A stretch of DNA of 64,000 bases, taken from the NCBI GenBank assembly GCA_963789535.1, contig CAWBKU010000005.1, positions 1,178,001 to 1,242,000 on the forward strand. Reading direction: 5' to 3'. This DNA comes from CAVXHQ01 sp963789535. GTDB taxonomy: Bacteria > Pseudomonadota > Alphaproteobacteria > Rhodobacterales > Rhodobacteraceae. The notes beneath the pieces were generated by a model, which was given only the letters and a program-made list of their open reading frames with translations, was not told the DNA's origin and did not search any database. A program made the translations under genes and the position numbers. Positions 41,602-49,715 of this stretch are shown one piece after another (within the stretch, counting starts at the first letter, position 1; every line of letters starts with the position of its first letter).

Positions 41602-42772
41602 CAAAGCTCCGCGGTGCCGGTTCGAGGACGATGACGCTGCCCGACCGGATCGTCGCGACCGACAGGCCGCGTTCGTTGGTGCCGTCCGTCAGCAGGCGAA
41701 AGATGCCTGCCGTCCCCTGAAAGCCCTGCGGCTGGGTCAGCGACCGGCGCGACAGCGCGTCGGCATTGCCCTGTGCCACGAGCGCGCCGATGGCCGCGAT
41801 CCCGTCGTAGGCGAGCCCGGCGAGCGGGTGCGGTGCTGCACCATAGGCCTGGGCATAGCGGTTCTCGAAGACGGCGATGGTCTGCTGGTCGGGCATTGCG
41901 AACAGACCGTTCTGGAGGCCGGGGATGCTCAGCGCCTCGGGCGCGACGTCCCACCGGGTAAGGCCGAGGGTGCGGATGGCGCCCGGGTTCACGCCGTTGC
42001 GCGGCAGTTCGGTGGCGATCAGCGGCAGGTCGGCGTTGACGCCGCCGGTCAGGAACACGGCGTCTGCCCCCGAGGCGACGATGGCCTGCCCGATGGCGGG
42101 GGCGGCGGCGGCGATGCCCTGTTGCGAGAGCGGATAGCTCTGGATGCCCAGCACCGAGGCGCCGTTGGCGCGCACGGCACTCGCGATGGAATCGCGGCCG
42201 ATGGTGCCCTGAAGGTCGTCGGCATGGACGATCACATAGCTGTCGATGCCGTTGCGCGCGCCGTATCGCACGACGCGCTCGGCGGTGTTGCGGAACGTCG
42301 GGCCGAGGATATAGACGTTGCCGCCCGCGATGGTCGGGTTGTTCGAGAACGCCAGCAGGTTGACGCCGGTGCCGGCGATGGCGACGCCTGCCGCATTGGC
42401 CTGCTCGCCCCGGACCGGCCCGATGATGATCTTGGCGCCGTCGTTCACCGCCGAGACGGCGGCGGCGGCGGCCTGACTTGCGCCTGCCCCCGTCGCATAG
42501 ACGCGCAGGTCGATGGTCACGCCCGTCAGGTCCGAGATCGCGAGGCGGGCGGCATTCTCGAGGTCGCGCGCGAGGATCGCGTCGCCCGGGTCGGAGGATC
42601 CGCGCGGCAGCAGAAGGGCCACCTGCACCGGCGCGCCGGGATCGATCCGCGGCCCCGGGTTGCCCGCCGCGCCGGGCAGGCCGACATCGCCACAGGCGGC
42701 GACCCACAGCAGCGAACAAAAGGCAAAAAGGCGGGCCACGGCCGTGCGGCGGCCTTGCGTTCGGGCAAACAT
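41585..42772 (-). CDS. Penicillin-binding protein activator, LpoA-like lipoprotein
   Basis: 395 residues from ATG 42772, with lipobox WVAAC after a signal sequence, then a Gly/Pro linker. The rest is a type I periplasmic-binding (leucine-binding-like) fold: VQVALLLPRGSSDPGDAILA then AAVSAVNDGAKIIIGPVRGE and a late LAGLAYDGIAAIGALVAQG. This matches the C-terminal half of LpoA, the outer-membrane activator of PBP1a, in alphaproteobacteria. It overlaps the glnD start by about 17 bp and is divergent from rsmI, a common order in this group. Confidence 0.87.
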   Translation of the reverse strand: MFARTQGRRTAVARLFAFCSLLWVAACGDVGLPGAAGNPGPRIDPGAPVQVALLLPRGSSDPGDAILARDLENAARLAISDLTGVTIDLRVYATGAGASQAAAAAVSAVNDGAKIIIGPVRGEQANAAGVAIAGTGVNLLAFSNNPTIAGGNVYILGPTFRNTAERVVRYGARNGIDSYVIVHADDLQGTIGRDSIASAVRANGASVLGIQSYPLSQQGIAAAAPAIGQAIVASGADAVFLTGGVNADLPLIATELPRNGVNPGAIRTLGLTRWDVAPEALSIPGLQNGLFAMPDQQTIAVFENRYAQAYGAAPHPLAGLAYDGIAAIGALVAQGNADALSRRSLTQPQGFQGTAGIFRLLTDGTNERGLSVATIRSGSVIVLEPAPRSFGGQGS

Positions 42773-42874
42773 CGGATCACTCCCCTCGTGCGACGGGGGC
42801 ATCCTTTGGCGGTGCCCTGTCGCCGTCGCGTCACTCGCGACCGATCATAGGGCAAGCACATCGGGGGTCTAGGG

Positions 42875-43789
42875 ATGAATTTCGACGATCCTTCCCCGCG
42901 GCATTCGGGCGATCGGGGTGCGGCGAAACCGCTCGAGGCCGCGCTCTATTTCGTGGCGACGCCGATCGGGGCGGCGCGCGACATCACGCTGCGCGCGCTC
43001 GATATCCTCGCTCAGGCCGACCTGATCGCCGCCGAGGATACCCGGACGGCGCGCAAGCTGATGGAAATTCATGGGATCGCGCTGAACGGCCGGCAGGTCG
43101 TGGCCTATCACGACCATTCCGGCGAGGGCGCGCGCCAACGCCTCGTCGCGGCCGTGAGGGACGGCAAGTCGGTGGCCTATGTCTCCGAAGCGGGTACGCC
43201 GCTGGTCGCCGATCCGGGTTTTGCGCTGGGCCGCGCGACGATCGCCGAGGGCCTCGACGTGCGCGCGGCCCCCGGCGCCTCGGCGCTGCTTGCCGCCCTC
43301 TCCGTTGCAGGACTGCCGACCGACCGGTTCGTCTTCGTCGGCTTCCTGCCGTCCGCCGGCGCCGCACGGCGCGGCGAGATCGCGGCGTTGAAGGATCTGG
43401 CGATGACGGTCGTCTTCTATGAAAGTCCGAAGCGCGTTAGCGAATTGTTAGCTTCTTTGTCGGAGAGTTGGGGAGGGGATCGCGTGGCGGCGGTGTGCCG
43501 GGAACTGACGAAACGCTTCGAAGAGGTCGAGCGTGGCAGCCTGTCCGATCTGGCCGGGGCCTTTGCCGGGCGGACGACACGGGGCGAATATGTCGTCGTG
43601 GTCGGCAAGCCGGTGACGGGCGAGGTGTCGGACGGCGCCATCGTTGCGGCACTGACGGTGGCGCTTCGGTCAGAGCGGCTGCGCGATGCAGCGGGCATCG
43701 TCGCAGAGGCGCTCGGCGTGACCAGGCGGCGGGTCTATCAGATCGGTCTGGCGCTGGACACGGCGGGACCGGCGGACAGTCCGGAATGA
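42875..43789 (+). CDS. rsmI: 16S rRNA (cytidine(1402)-2'-O)-methyltransferase
   Basis: 304 residues of the tetrapyrrole-methylase-like family. Conserved blocks: ALYFVATPIGAARDITLRAL, AAEDTRTARKLM, YHDHSGEGARQR, VAYVSEAGTPLVADPGF and the SAM-binding region FYESPKRVSELL. It methylates the 2'-OH of C1402 in 16S rRNA using SAM. The stop is 15 bp before yraN, an order conserved in many proteobacteria. Confidence 0.95.
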   Translation: MNFDDPSPRHSGDRGAAKPLEAALYFVATPIGAARDITLRALDILAQADLIAAEDTRTARKLMEIHGIALNGRQVVAYHDHSGEGARQRLVAAVRDGKSVAYVSEAGTPLVADPGFALGRATIAEGLDVRAAPGASALLAALSVAGLPTDRFVFVGFLPSAGAARRGEIAALKDLAMTVVFYESPKRVSELLASLSESWGGDRVAAVCRELTKRFEEVERGSLSDLAGAFAGRTTRGEYVVVVGKPVTGEVSDGAIVAALTVALRSERLRDAAGIVAEALGVTRRRVYQIGLALDTAGPADSPE

Positions 43790-43804
43790 GGGAAAGGGAT
43801 CGGA

Positions 43805-44188
43805 ATGCAGACGGCATGTCAGACGAGGGTTCGGCGCGGGCAGGTGTCCTATCATGCAGGGCGCGCCGCCGAGGATATCGTGGCGCGCGACTATATGCGC
43901 CGTGCGGGCACCATCGCGCACCGGCGCTGGCGCGGCAGCGCCGGTGAGGTCGACCTGATCGCACGCGAAGGCGACCGGGTCGTCTTCATCGAGGTGAAGA
44001 AGAGCCGCAGTTTCGCCATGGCCGCTGAGAGGCTCACGCCGCGACAGATGGCACGGATCTGCAATGCGGCAGAGGAGTTCGTGGCAGGCGAACCGCGCGG
44101 CCAGATGACCGAGATGCGGTTCGATCTGGCCCTCGTCGACGGGATCGGCGCGGTTCACATCATCGAGAATGCCTTCGGTCACGCCTGA
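43805..44188 (+). CDS. YraN/UPF0102 family endonuclease-like protein
   Basis: 127 residues with the UPF0102 core: GRAAEDIVARDYMRRAG, then the PD-(D/E)xK-like motif GEVDLIAREGDRVVFIEVKK and QMARICNAAEEFV. The acidic residues in GEVDLIA and FIEVKK mark a nuclease-type active site, but a physiological substrate is not established. It is most likely in one transcript with rsmI. Confidence 0.9.
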   Translation: MQTACQTRVRRGQVSYHAGRAAEDIVARDYMRRAGTIAHRRWRGSAGEVDLIAREGDRVVFIEVKKSRSFAMAAERLTPRQMARICNAAEEFVAGEPRGQMTEMRFDLALVDGIGAVHIIENAFGHA

Positions 44189-44247
44189 AGCCATTGCACC
44201 CCGTTCCGGCATCGGACATCTGTGGGGGCGGAACGGCAGATGGGACG

Positions 44248-45225
44248 ATGTCGATGGTCGAACGTGCACGCGGGTCGCTTAAGGTCGCCTTTCAGATGGA
44301 CCCCATCGAAAAGGTCGACATCGACGCCGACAGCAGTTTTCGTCTCGCCGAGGAAGCGCAGGCGCGGGGGCATTCAGTTCATGTCTACACCCCCGACAAG
44401 CTGGCCTTCGTCGAGGGGCGGGTCGTCGCGCGGGCCCGTCCCGCGACGGTGCGGCGGACCCGGGGCGACCACGTGACGCTCGGCGCTGTCGAGGAGGTCG
44501 ATCTGGCCGGGCTCGACGTGATCTGGCTGCGCCAGGACCCGCCGTTCGACATGGGCTATATCACCACCACCCATCTGCTCGACATGGTGCACCCCGGAAC
44601 CCTCGTCGTGAACGATCCGTTCTGGGTCCGCAACCAGCCCGAAAAATTGCTGGTGCTGCAATTCCCCGACCTGACCCCGCCCACCGCCGTCGCCCGCGAC
44701 CTCGAGACGCTGCGTGCCTTTCGCGCGCGCCACGGCGACGTCATCGTCAAGCCGCTCTATGGCAATGGCGGCGCGGGCGTGTTCCGCCTGACGCCCGAGG
44801 ACCGCAACCTGTCGTCGCTGCACGAGCTGTTCTCGGGGATCAACCGCGAGCCGCTCATCATGCAGAAGTTCGTCCCCGCCGTGACCAAGGGCGACAAGCG
44901 GGTGATCCTCGTCGACGGCGAACCGGTCGGCGCGATCAACCGGGTGCCTGCCGAGGGCGAGACGCGGTCGAACATGCATGTCGGCGGGCGGCCCGAAAAG
45001 GTCGGACTGACCGACCGCGACCGCGAGATCTGCGCCGCCATCGGTCCGTTGCTGAAGGAGCGGGGGCAGGTCTTCGTCGGCATCGACGTGATCGGCGACT
45101 GGCTGACCGAGATCAACGTGACCTCGCCCACCGGAATCCAGGAACTCGAGCGGTTCGACGGCATCAATGTGGCCGGGATGATCTGGCAGGCCGTCGAGGC
45201 GCGCGTCGCCGCCCCCCGCGCCTAG
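44248..45225 (+). CDS. gshB: Glutathione synthetase
   Basis: 325 residues from ATG 44248 (ATG 44254 also possible). An ATP-grasp ligase adding glycine to gamma-glutamylcysteine. Recognisable blocks: LKVAFQMDPIEKVDIDADSS, LRQDPPFDMGYITTTHLLD, the ATP-binding VIVKPLYGNGGAGVFRL and the metal site FVGIDVIGDWLTEINVTSPTG. It supplies the glutathione used by FrmA/FghA and by the two GST-family proteins in the window. Ends four bases inside the convergent comM gene. Confidence 0.96.
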   Translation: MSMVERARGSLKVAFQMDPIEKVDIDADSSFRLAEEAQARGHSVHVYTPDKLAFVEGRVVARARPATVRRTRGDHVTLGAVEEVDLAGLDVIWLRQDPPFDMGYITTTHLLDMVHPGTLVVNDPFWVRNQPEKLLVLQFPDLTPPTAVARDLETLRAFRARHGDVIVKPLYGNGGAGVFRLTPEDRNLSSLHELFSGINREPLIMQKFVPAVTKGDKRVILVDGEPVGAINRVPAEGETRSNMHVGGRPEKVGLTDRDREICAAIGPLLKERGQVFVGIDVIGDWLTEINVTSPTGIQELERFDGINVAGMIWQAVEARVAAPRA

Positions 45226-46736
45226 AGTTCGCGCCGGAACGCGAGGCGGAAGCTGACCGCCTCGGCGATGTGGTCGTGGTGGACCGATGCCGCGCCGTCG
45301 AGGTCGGCGATGGTGCGGGCGACCCGCAGGATGCGGTGATAGCCGCGCGCGGTAAGGCCGAAGCGGTCGGCCACGCGCGTCAGCAGGGCCTGTCCTTCGG
45401 CGTCGGGCGCCGCGATTTCCTCGAGGAGTTGCCCTTCGGCGTCGGCGTTCACGCTATGGCCCTCGTGTCCCGCAAAGCGCGTCGCCTGGACGGCCCGTGC
45501 CGCCGTGACGCGGGCCGCGACGGTGGCGGAACTGTCGCCCGAGGCGGGCAGGTGCAGATCCGAGAAGGCGACGGCGGGCACCTCGATCCGCAGGTCGAGG
45601 CGGTCGATCAGCGGGCCCGATATGCGCCCCAGATAGTCGTCGCCGCAGGACGGCGCGCGCGGGCAGGCGCGGCTGGCGTCGGCGATATGGCCGCAGCGGC
45701 AGGGGTTGGCTGCCGCCACGAGCAGGAAGCGGCAGGGATAGCGGATGTGGGCGTTGGCGCGCGCCACCACGACCTCGCCGGTCTCGATCGGCTGGCGCAG
45801 GGTTTCGAGGACGGTGCGGGGAAATTCGGGGAATTCGTCCATGAAGAGGACGCCGTTGTGGGCGAGCGAAATCTCGCCCGGTTTCGCGCCGCGCCCGCCG
45901 CCGACGATGGCCGCGACCGAGGCGGTGTGGTGCGGTTCGCGGAAGGGGCGCGTCCGGCTGATGCCGCCTTCGGTCAGCAGGCCCGAAAGGGAATGGATCA
46001 TCGACGTCTGAAGCGCCTCGGTCGCCGAGAGCGGCGGCAGGATGCCCGGGATGCGGGCGGCGAGCATCGACTTGCCCGAACCGGGTGGGCCGACGAAGAA
46101 GATGTGGTGCCGCCCGGCCGCCGCGATCTCGAGCGCGCGCTTGGCGCGCTCCTGCCCCTTTACGTCGCGCAGGTCGCGCGCCATCGGGTCGGCGGTGACT
46201 TCGCCCGGTGTCGCGGGGGCGAGCACGTGGGCGCCGGTAAAATGGCGGATCGCATCGCCGAGGGTGCGGGGGGCGATGACCTCCACGGCATCGACCCAGG
46301 CCGCCTCGGCGCCACAGGCGTAGGGGCAGAGGAGCCGCCGGTCCTCTTCGGCGGCGGCCATGGCGGCGGGCAGGGCGCCAGCGACCGGCACGAGGGTGCC
46401 GTCGAGCGACAATTCGCCCAGGGCGACGGTCTGTGCGGCCTCGTCCCGAGGAATGATCTCGAGGGCGGCGAGAAGCGCCAGCGCGATGGGAAGGTCGAAA
46501 TGCGAGCCCTCCTTGGGCATGTCGGCGGGCGAGAGGTTGACGGTGATGCGTTTCGACGGCAGCGCGATGGAGAGCGCGTTGAGCGCCGAGCGCACCCGTT
46601 CGCGCGCCTCGGATACCGCCTTGTCGGGCAGGCCGACGATGGCAAAGGCGGGCATGCCGGGGCTGATGGCGCATTGCACCTCGACGAGGCGGGCGTCGAC
46701 CCCCTCGAACGCGACCGTATAGGCCTGTGAAATCAT
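45222..46736 (-). CDS. comM: ComM/YifB family magnesium-chelatase-like AAA+ ATPase
   Basis: 504 residues. N-terminal ChlI/Lon-like domain (GLPDKAVSEARERVRSALNA), AAA+ core with Walker A GPPGSGKSM and Walker B VLFMDEFPEF, and C-terminal Mg-chelatase domain (RFGLTARGYHRILRVARTIA). ComM is a branch-migration helicase that promotes integration of incoming DNA during transformation. In Rhodobacter it is linked to recipient ability for gene transfer agents under CtrA control. A CtrA half-site lies 22 bp upstream of the start codon. Confidence 0.93.
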   Translation of the reverse strand: MISQAYTVAFEGVDARLVEVQCAISPGMPAFAIVGLPDKAVSEARERVRSALNALSIALPSKRITVNLSPADMPKEGSHFDLPIALALLAALEIIPRDEAAQTVALGELSLDGTLVPVAGALPAAMAAAEEDRRLLCPYACGAEAAWVDAVEVIAPRTLGDAIRHFTGAHVLAPATPGEVTADPMARDLRDVKGQERAKRALEIAAAGRHHIFFVGPPGSGKSMLAARIPGILPPLSATEALQTSMIHSLSGLLTEGGISRTRPFREPHHTASVAAIVGGGRGAKPGEISLAHNGVLFMDEFPEFPRTVLETLRQPIETGEVVVARANAHIRYPCRFLLVAAANPCRCGHIADASRACPRAPSCGDDYLGRISGPLIDRLDLRIEVPAVAFSDLHLPASGDSSATVAARVTAARAVQATRFAGHEGHSVNADAEGQLLEEIAAPDAEGQALLTRVADRFGLTARGYHRILRVARTIADLDGAASVHHDHIAEAVSFRLAFRREL

Positions 46737-46758
46737 TCCCGCCGCTTCCCGTTTCCCG

Positions 46759-46766
46759 ATGGTTAA
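46759..46766 (-). promoter_or_regulatory. CtrA half-site TTAACCAT upstream of comM
   Basis: On the comM strand the sequence is TTAACCAT at 46766-46759, the known CtrA half-site variant, with a second GTTAACC 25-30 bases further upstream (46792-46798, in the GST 3' end). Position relative to the comM start is suitable for direct control. Confidence 0.45.
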
Positions 46767-46793
46767 CGTAGCCGCAGGGTGGTTTAGGAAAGG

Positions 46794-47474
46794 TTAACGC
46801 GGCCAGGGCAGGATCGGCAGGTCGAGAGCGTAGGGTATCGGATCGTAGCTCTGCGCGAGGCCCGCCGCGCGCCAGTCGCGGAGCGCCGGGTCGGCGAGAT
46901 GGGCCGCGACATAGGCTGCACCCGCCTCGGATACCGGCAGGCCATAGGTCACGATCCGGGTGGCGACCGGGGCATAGAACGCATCGGCGAGGCTGTAGGC
47001 GCCGAAGAGCCATGGCGTGTCGGTGCCGTGGCGGGACCGGGCGAGGGACCAGAGCGTCTCGATCCGGGCGAGATCGGCGCGCACGGCGTCCGAGGGCGCG
47101 AACCCGGCATAGCGATGCGCCAGCATCATCGGACAGGCGGCGCGGAGCGCGGTGAAACCGCTGTGCATCTCGGCCACGATCGACCGGGCGAAAGCGCGGG
47201 CGCCGGCGTCGCGCGGCCAGAGGCCCGCCTCCGGATACCGCTCGGCAAGCGTCTCGGCTATGGCGATGCTGTCGGTCAGGACGTGCCCCTCGGGTGTGCG
47301 CAGCACGGGAACCGTCCGGGCCGGCGACACGGGGGCGAGATCGGCGGCCAGGGTGCCGCCGTAGAGCCCGACCATCGTGACGTCGTGCGGAATCCCGAAC
47401 TTTTCGAGCATGAGCCAGCCGCGCAGCGACCAGCTCGAGAAGGTGCGGTCGCCGAGGAAGAGGTCGTAGGTCAT
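46794..47474 (-). CDS. Glutathione S-transferase family protein
   Basis: 226 residues from ATG 47474. The N-terminal thioredoxin-fold segment is LFLGDRTFSSWSLRGWLMLE with the catalytic-type Ser in SSWSLR, cis-Pro in ARTVPVLRTPEG and substrate-binding HVLTDSIAIAETLAERYP. The C-terminal helical domain includes WLFGAYSLADAFYAPVATR. This resembles zeta/SspA-like bacterial GSTs; the substrate is unknown. The 57 bp downstream hold the CtrA-like boxes in front of comM, transcribed in the same direction. Confidence 0.87.
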   Translation of the reverse strand: MTYDLFLGDRTFSSWSLRGWLMLEKFGIPHDVTMVGLYGGTLAADLAPVSPARTVPVLRTPEGHVLTDSIAIAETLAERYPEAGLWPRDAGARAFARSIVAEMHSGFTALRAACPMMLAHRYAGFAPSDAVRADLARIETLWSLARSRHGTDTPWLFGAYSLADAFYAPVATRIVTYGLPVSEAGAAYVAAHLADPALRDWRAAGLAQSYDPIPYALDLPILPWPR

Positions 47475-47569
47475 CGAGGTCTCCGGTGGTCGTGACGGGG
47501 GTGATAGCGGCACGGCGGCCCCTCACGGAAACGCTATTTCGTGGCGGTGCGCATCACGGGGCGCGATGG

Positions 47570-48145
47570 TCAGGCGGGCACACCCGCAGCCGTCAGGTGC
47601 CAGCCGTCCGGCCCGATGCGGATGCAACTGCGCGACAGCGGCGCGATGTCCTGCGCGAGGGTGGCCTGCGGGGTGGCGCCGGTGGCGCGGGCGATCTGGG
47701 TCAGGATGGCGCCGAAGTGGGCGACGACGATCAGGTCGCCGTCCGTGCCCGCAAGGTGGCCGTCGATGGCGGCGCCGATGCGGGCGGCGGCGGTGTTCCA
47801 GCTTTCGCCCGAGGGCGGGGCGACGTCGCCCGGTTCCTCCCAGTAGCGGCGGCTGAGGGCGGGGTCGCGGGCTGCGACCTGCGCGAAGGTGAGGCCGTCC
47901 CAGAGGCCGAAGTCGAACTCGCGGAGCGCCGGGTCGTGCGGCAGGCGGGCGCGACCGGCGCCGAGGACATCGGCCGTGGCTGTGGCGCGCGCCAGGTCGG
48001 ACGACACCAGCGCCGCGCCGCGCGGCAGGGCCGCGTCGAGGCGGGCGAGGGCGGCGGTATCGGTCAGATCGGCGGGCACGTCGCGCCAGCCGGTGAACGC
48101 GCGTTCATGGGTCGGGCCGTGCCGCACCAGCCAGAGGTGGCGCAT
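47570..48145 (-). CDS. Histidine phosphatase family protein, likely alpha-ribazole phosphatase (CobC-like)
   Basis: 191 residues with the phosphoglycerate-mutase motif LVRHGPTHE (catalytic His9), the second conserved Arg in SSDLARATATA, the acid in REFDFGLWDG and His in VVAHFGAIL. Its start codon shares one base with the stop of cobU, so it is co-translated with a cobalamin nucleotide-loop gene. CobC-type alpha-ribazole-phosphate phosphatase is therefore the best guess. Family alone would not tell this from other phosphatases. Confidence 0.8.
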   Translation of the reverse strand: MRHLWLVRHGPTHERAFTGWRDVPADLTDTAALARLDAALPRGAALVSSDLARATATADVLGAGRARLPHDPALREFDFGLWDGLTFAQVAARDPALSRRYWEEPGDVAPPSGESWNTAAARIGAAIDGHLAGTDGDLIVVAHFGAILTQIARATGATPQATLAQDIAPLSRSCIRIGPDGWHLTAAGVPA

Positions 48146-48666
48146 CACAGCGTCCCCTTGAGGACCATCGGCAGCCCGGCGATCACCATCACGACGCAGG
48201 CCGCTTCGGCGGCAATCTGCTGGTTGAGCCGCCCCTGCGCGTTGCGGAACGCGCGGGCGAGCCGGTTCTCGGGGACGATGCCCTGGCCGACCTCGTTCGA
48301 GACGACGACGACGGGGGCCGCGTGAGCCGCGATGGCGGCCAGCAGGCGCGCCACCTCGGCGTCCGGATCGGCGCCCGCGTGCATCAGGTTCGACAGCCAC
48401 AACGTCGCACAATCGATGAGCACTGCCGAACCCTTGGGCAGTTTCGGCAGCGACCCTGCCGGGTCGAGCGGCGCCTCGACCGTCGTCCAGCCGTCGCCGC
48501 GCATTGCCCGGTGGGCTGCGATTTTCGCTGTCATTTCAGCGTCGAACGCCTGAGCGGTCGCGATATAGACCGGCGTGACCGGCGCCCGGAGGAGGAGGCT
48601 TTCGGCGAAGGCCGACTTGCCGGAGGCAGCGCCGCCTAGCACCAAAGTGAGAGGAGGCAAGGTCAT
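48145..48666 (-). CDS. cobU: Adenosylcobinamide kinase / adenosylcobinamide-phosphate guanylyltransferase
   Basis: 173 residues, typical of CobU/CobP. P-loop GGAASGKS near residues 11-18, then PVYIATAQAFDAEMTAKIAA, the guanylylated-His region IAAHRAMRGDGW, LIDCATLWLSNLM and VVVVSNEVGQGIVPENRLAR. It attaches phosphate and GMP to adenosylcobinamide in the nucleotide-loop assembly. It precedes the CobC-like gene and is divergent from rpoH. Confidence 0.95.
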   Translation of the reverse strand: MTLPPLTLVLGGAASGKSAFAESLLLRAPVTPVYIATAQAFDAEMTAKIAAHRAMRGDGWTTVEAPLDPAGSLPKLPKGSAVLIDCATLWLSNLMHAGADPDAEVARLLAAIAAHAAPVVVVSNEVGQGIVPENRLARAFRNAQGRLNQQIAAEAACVVMVIAGLPMVLKGTL

Positions 48667-48680
48667 GACGAAACTTTCTA

Positions 48681-48710
48681 TGATCCGGGCGCGTTACCCG
48701 AACGTAACAA
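48681..48710 (+). promoter_or_regulatory. Sigma-E (RpoE/ChrR-type) promoter upstream of rpoHII
   Basis: TGATCC at 48681-48686, an 18-base spacer, then TAACAA at 48705-48710. This matches the Rhodobacter group IV sigma-E promoter, TGATCC-N18-TA(A). Transcription would start about 67 bases before the rpoH ATG. In Rhodobacter sphaeroides rpoHII is a direct RpoE target in the singlet-oxygen response. Confidence 0.65.
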
Positions 48711-48783
48711 CGACCAGGCACGGATGCGGGCATCGCCCGACGGAGGCCGATGGATCGCATGGCTCGACACAGGGAGCGACGAC

Positions 48784-49662
48784 ATGGCAATCGACGGATA
48801 CGCGGACAGGACGATGTCGCGCAAGGCCATGAAGGCCGAACTTCTGGATGCAGAGACGGAGCTGCGCCTCGCCTATGCCTGGCGCGACGACCGGGACGAG
48901 CAGGCGCTGCACCGCCTCATCACCGCCTACATGCGGCTCGCCATCTCGATGGCGTCGAAGTTCCGGCGGTACGGCGCGCCGATGAACGACCTCATCCAGG
49001 AGGCGAGCCTTGGCCTGATGAAAGCCGCAGACAAGTTCGATCCGGACCGCGGCGTGCGGTTCTCGACCTATGCGGTCTGGTGGATCAAGGCGTCGATCCA
49101 GGATCACGTGATGCGCAACTGGTCGATGGTGCGCACCGGGTCCACGTCCTCGCAGAAATCGCTGTTCTTCAACATGCGCCGGGTGCAGGCCCGGCTCGAG
49201 CGGGAGGCCGAGGCGAACGGTGCCGCCCTCGAGGGGCATGTCCTGCGGCAGATGATCGCGACCGAGGTCGGCGTGCCGCTGCACGACGTCGAGATGATGC
49301 AGGGACGGCTCTCGGGCTCGGACTTCTCGCTCAACGCGACGCAGTCGGCCGAGGACGAGGGGCGCGAGTGGATCGACGTCCTCGAGGATGACGGCGTGCA
49401 GGCCGAAGAGACCGTCGCCAACAACCACGACCGCGAGACGCTGCGCGAATGGCTCCTGTCGGCGCTCGGCGCGCTCAACGACCGGGAACGGTTCATCGTG
49501 CGCGAGCGCAAGCTGCGCGAGGAGCCGCGCACCCTCGAAAGCCTCGGCGATGAACTGGGGCTGTCGAAGGAGCGGGTGCGACAGCTCGAGGCGGCGGCCT
49601 TCGGCAAGATGCGCCGCACCCTCGAGGGGCAGAGCGCCGAGGTCCGGGTGCTGCTCGGCTGA
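48784..49662 (+). CDS. rpoH: RNA polymerase sigma-32-type factor, RpoHII-like
   Basis: 292 residues from ATG 48784 with GGGAGCGACGAC just upstream. Region 2: AYMRLAISMASKFRRYGAPM then DLIQEASLGLMKAADKFDP and TYAVWWIKASIQDHVMRNWS. The RpoH box is SQKSLFFNMRR. Region 4 HTH is TLESLGDELGLSKERVRQLE. The sigma-E-type promoter 5' of it and the shortened RpoH box mark it as the RpoHII paralogue used in photooxidative stress rather than the main heat-shock RpoHI. coaBC follows at 54 bp. Confidence 0.93.
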   Translation: MAIDGYADRTMSRKAMKAELLDAETELRLAYAWRDDRDEQALHRLITAYMRLAISMASKFRRYGAPMNDLIQEASLGLMKAADKFDPDRGVRFSTYAVWWIKASIQDHVMRNWSMVRTGSTSSQKSLFFNMRRVQARLEREAEANGAALEGHVLRQMIATEVGVPLHDVEMMQGRLSGSDFSLNATQSAEDEGREWIDVLEDDGVQAEETVANNHDRETLREWLLSALGALNDRERFIVRERKLREEPRTLESLGDELGLSKERVRQLEAAAFGKMRRTLEGQSAEVRVLLG

Positions 49663-49715
49663 GGCCCGCATTGTCATCGCGGCGCGCCGGGCATAGCCTT
49701 GGCGGCAACATCGCG

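Noticed and set aside
38686..41634. 982-codon open frame on the plus strand
   Set aside because: Antisense to glnD, whose nucleotidyltransferase, HD and ACT motifs are unmistakable; the long frame is an artefact of GC-rich third positions.
45270..46730. 486-codon open frame on the plus strand
   Set aside because: Antisense to comM, which has clear Walker motifs and family blocks.
48145..48783. Search for a cobalamin riboswitch near cobU
   Set aside because: The short gap upstream of cobU is too small and no B12-box-like element is visible; cobO also lacks one.
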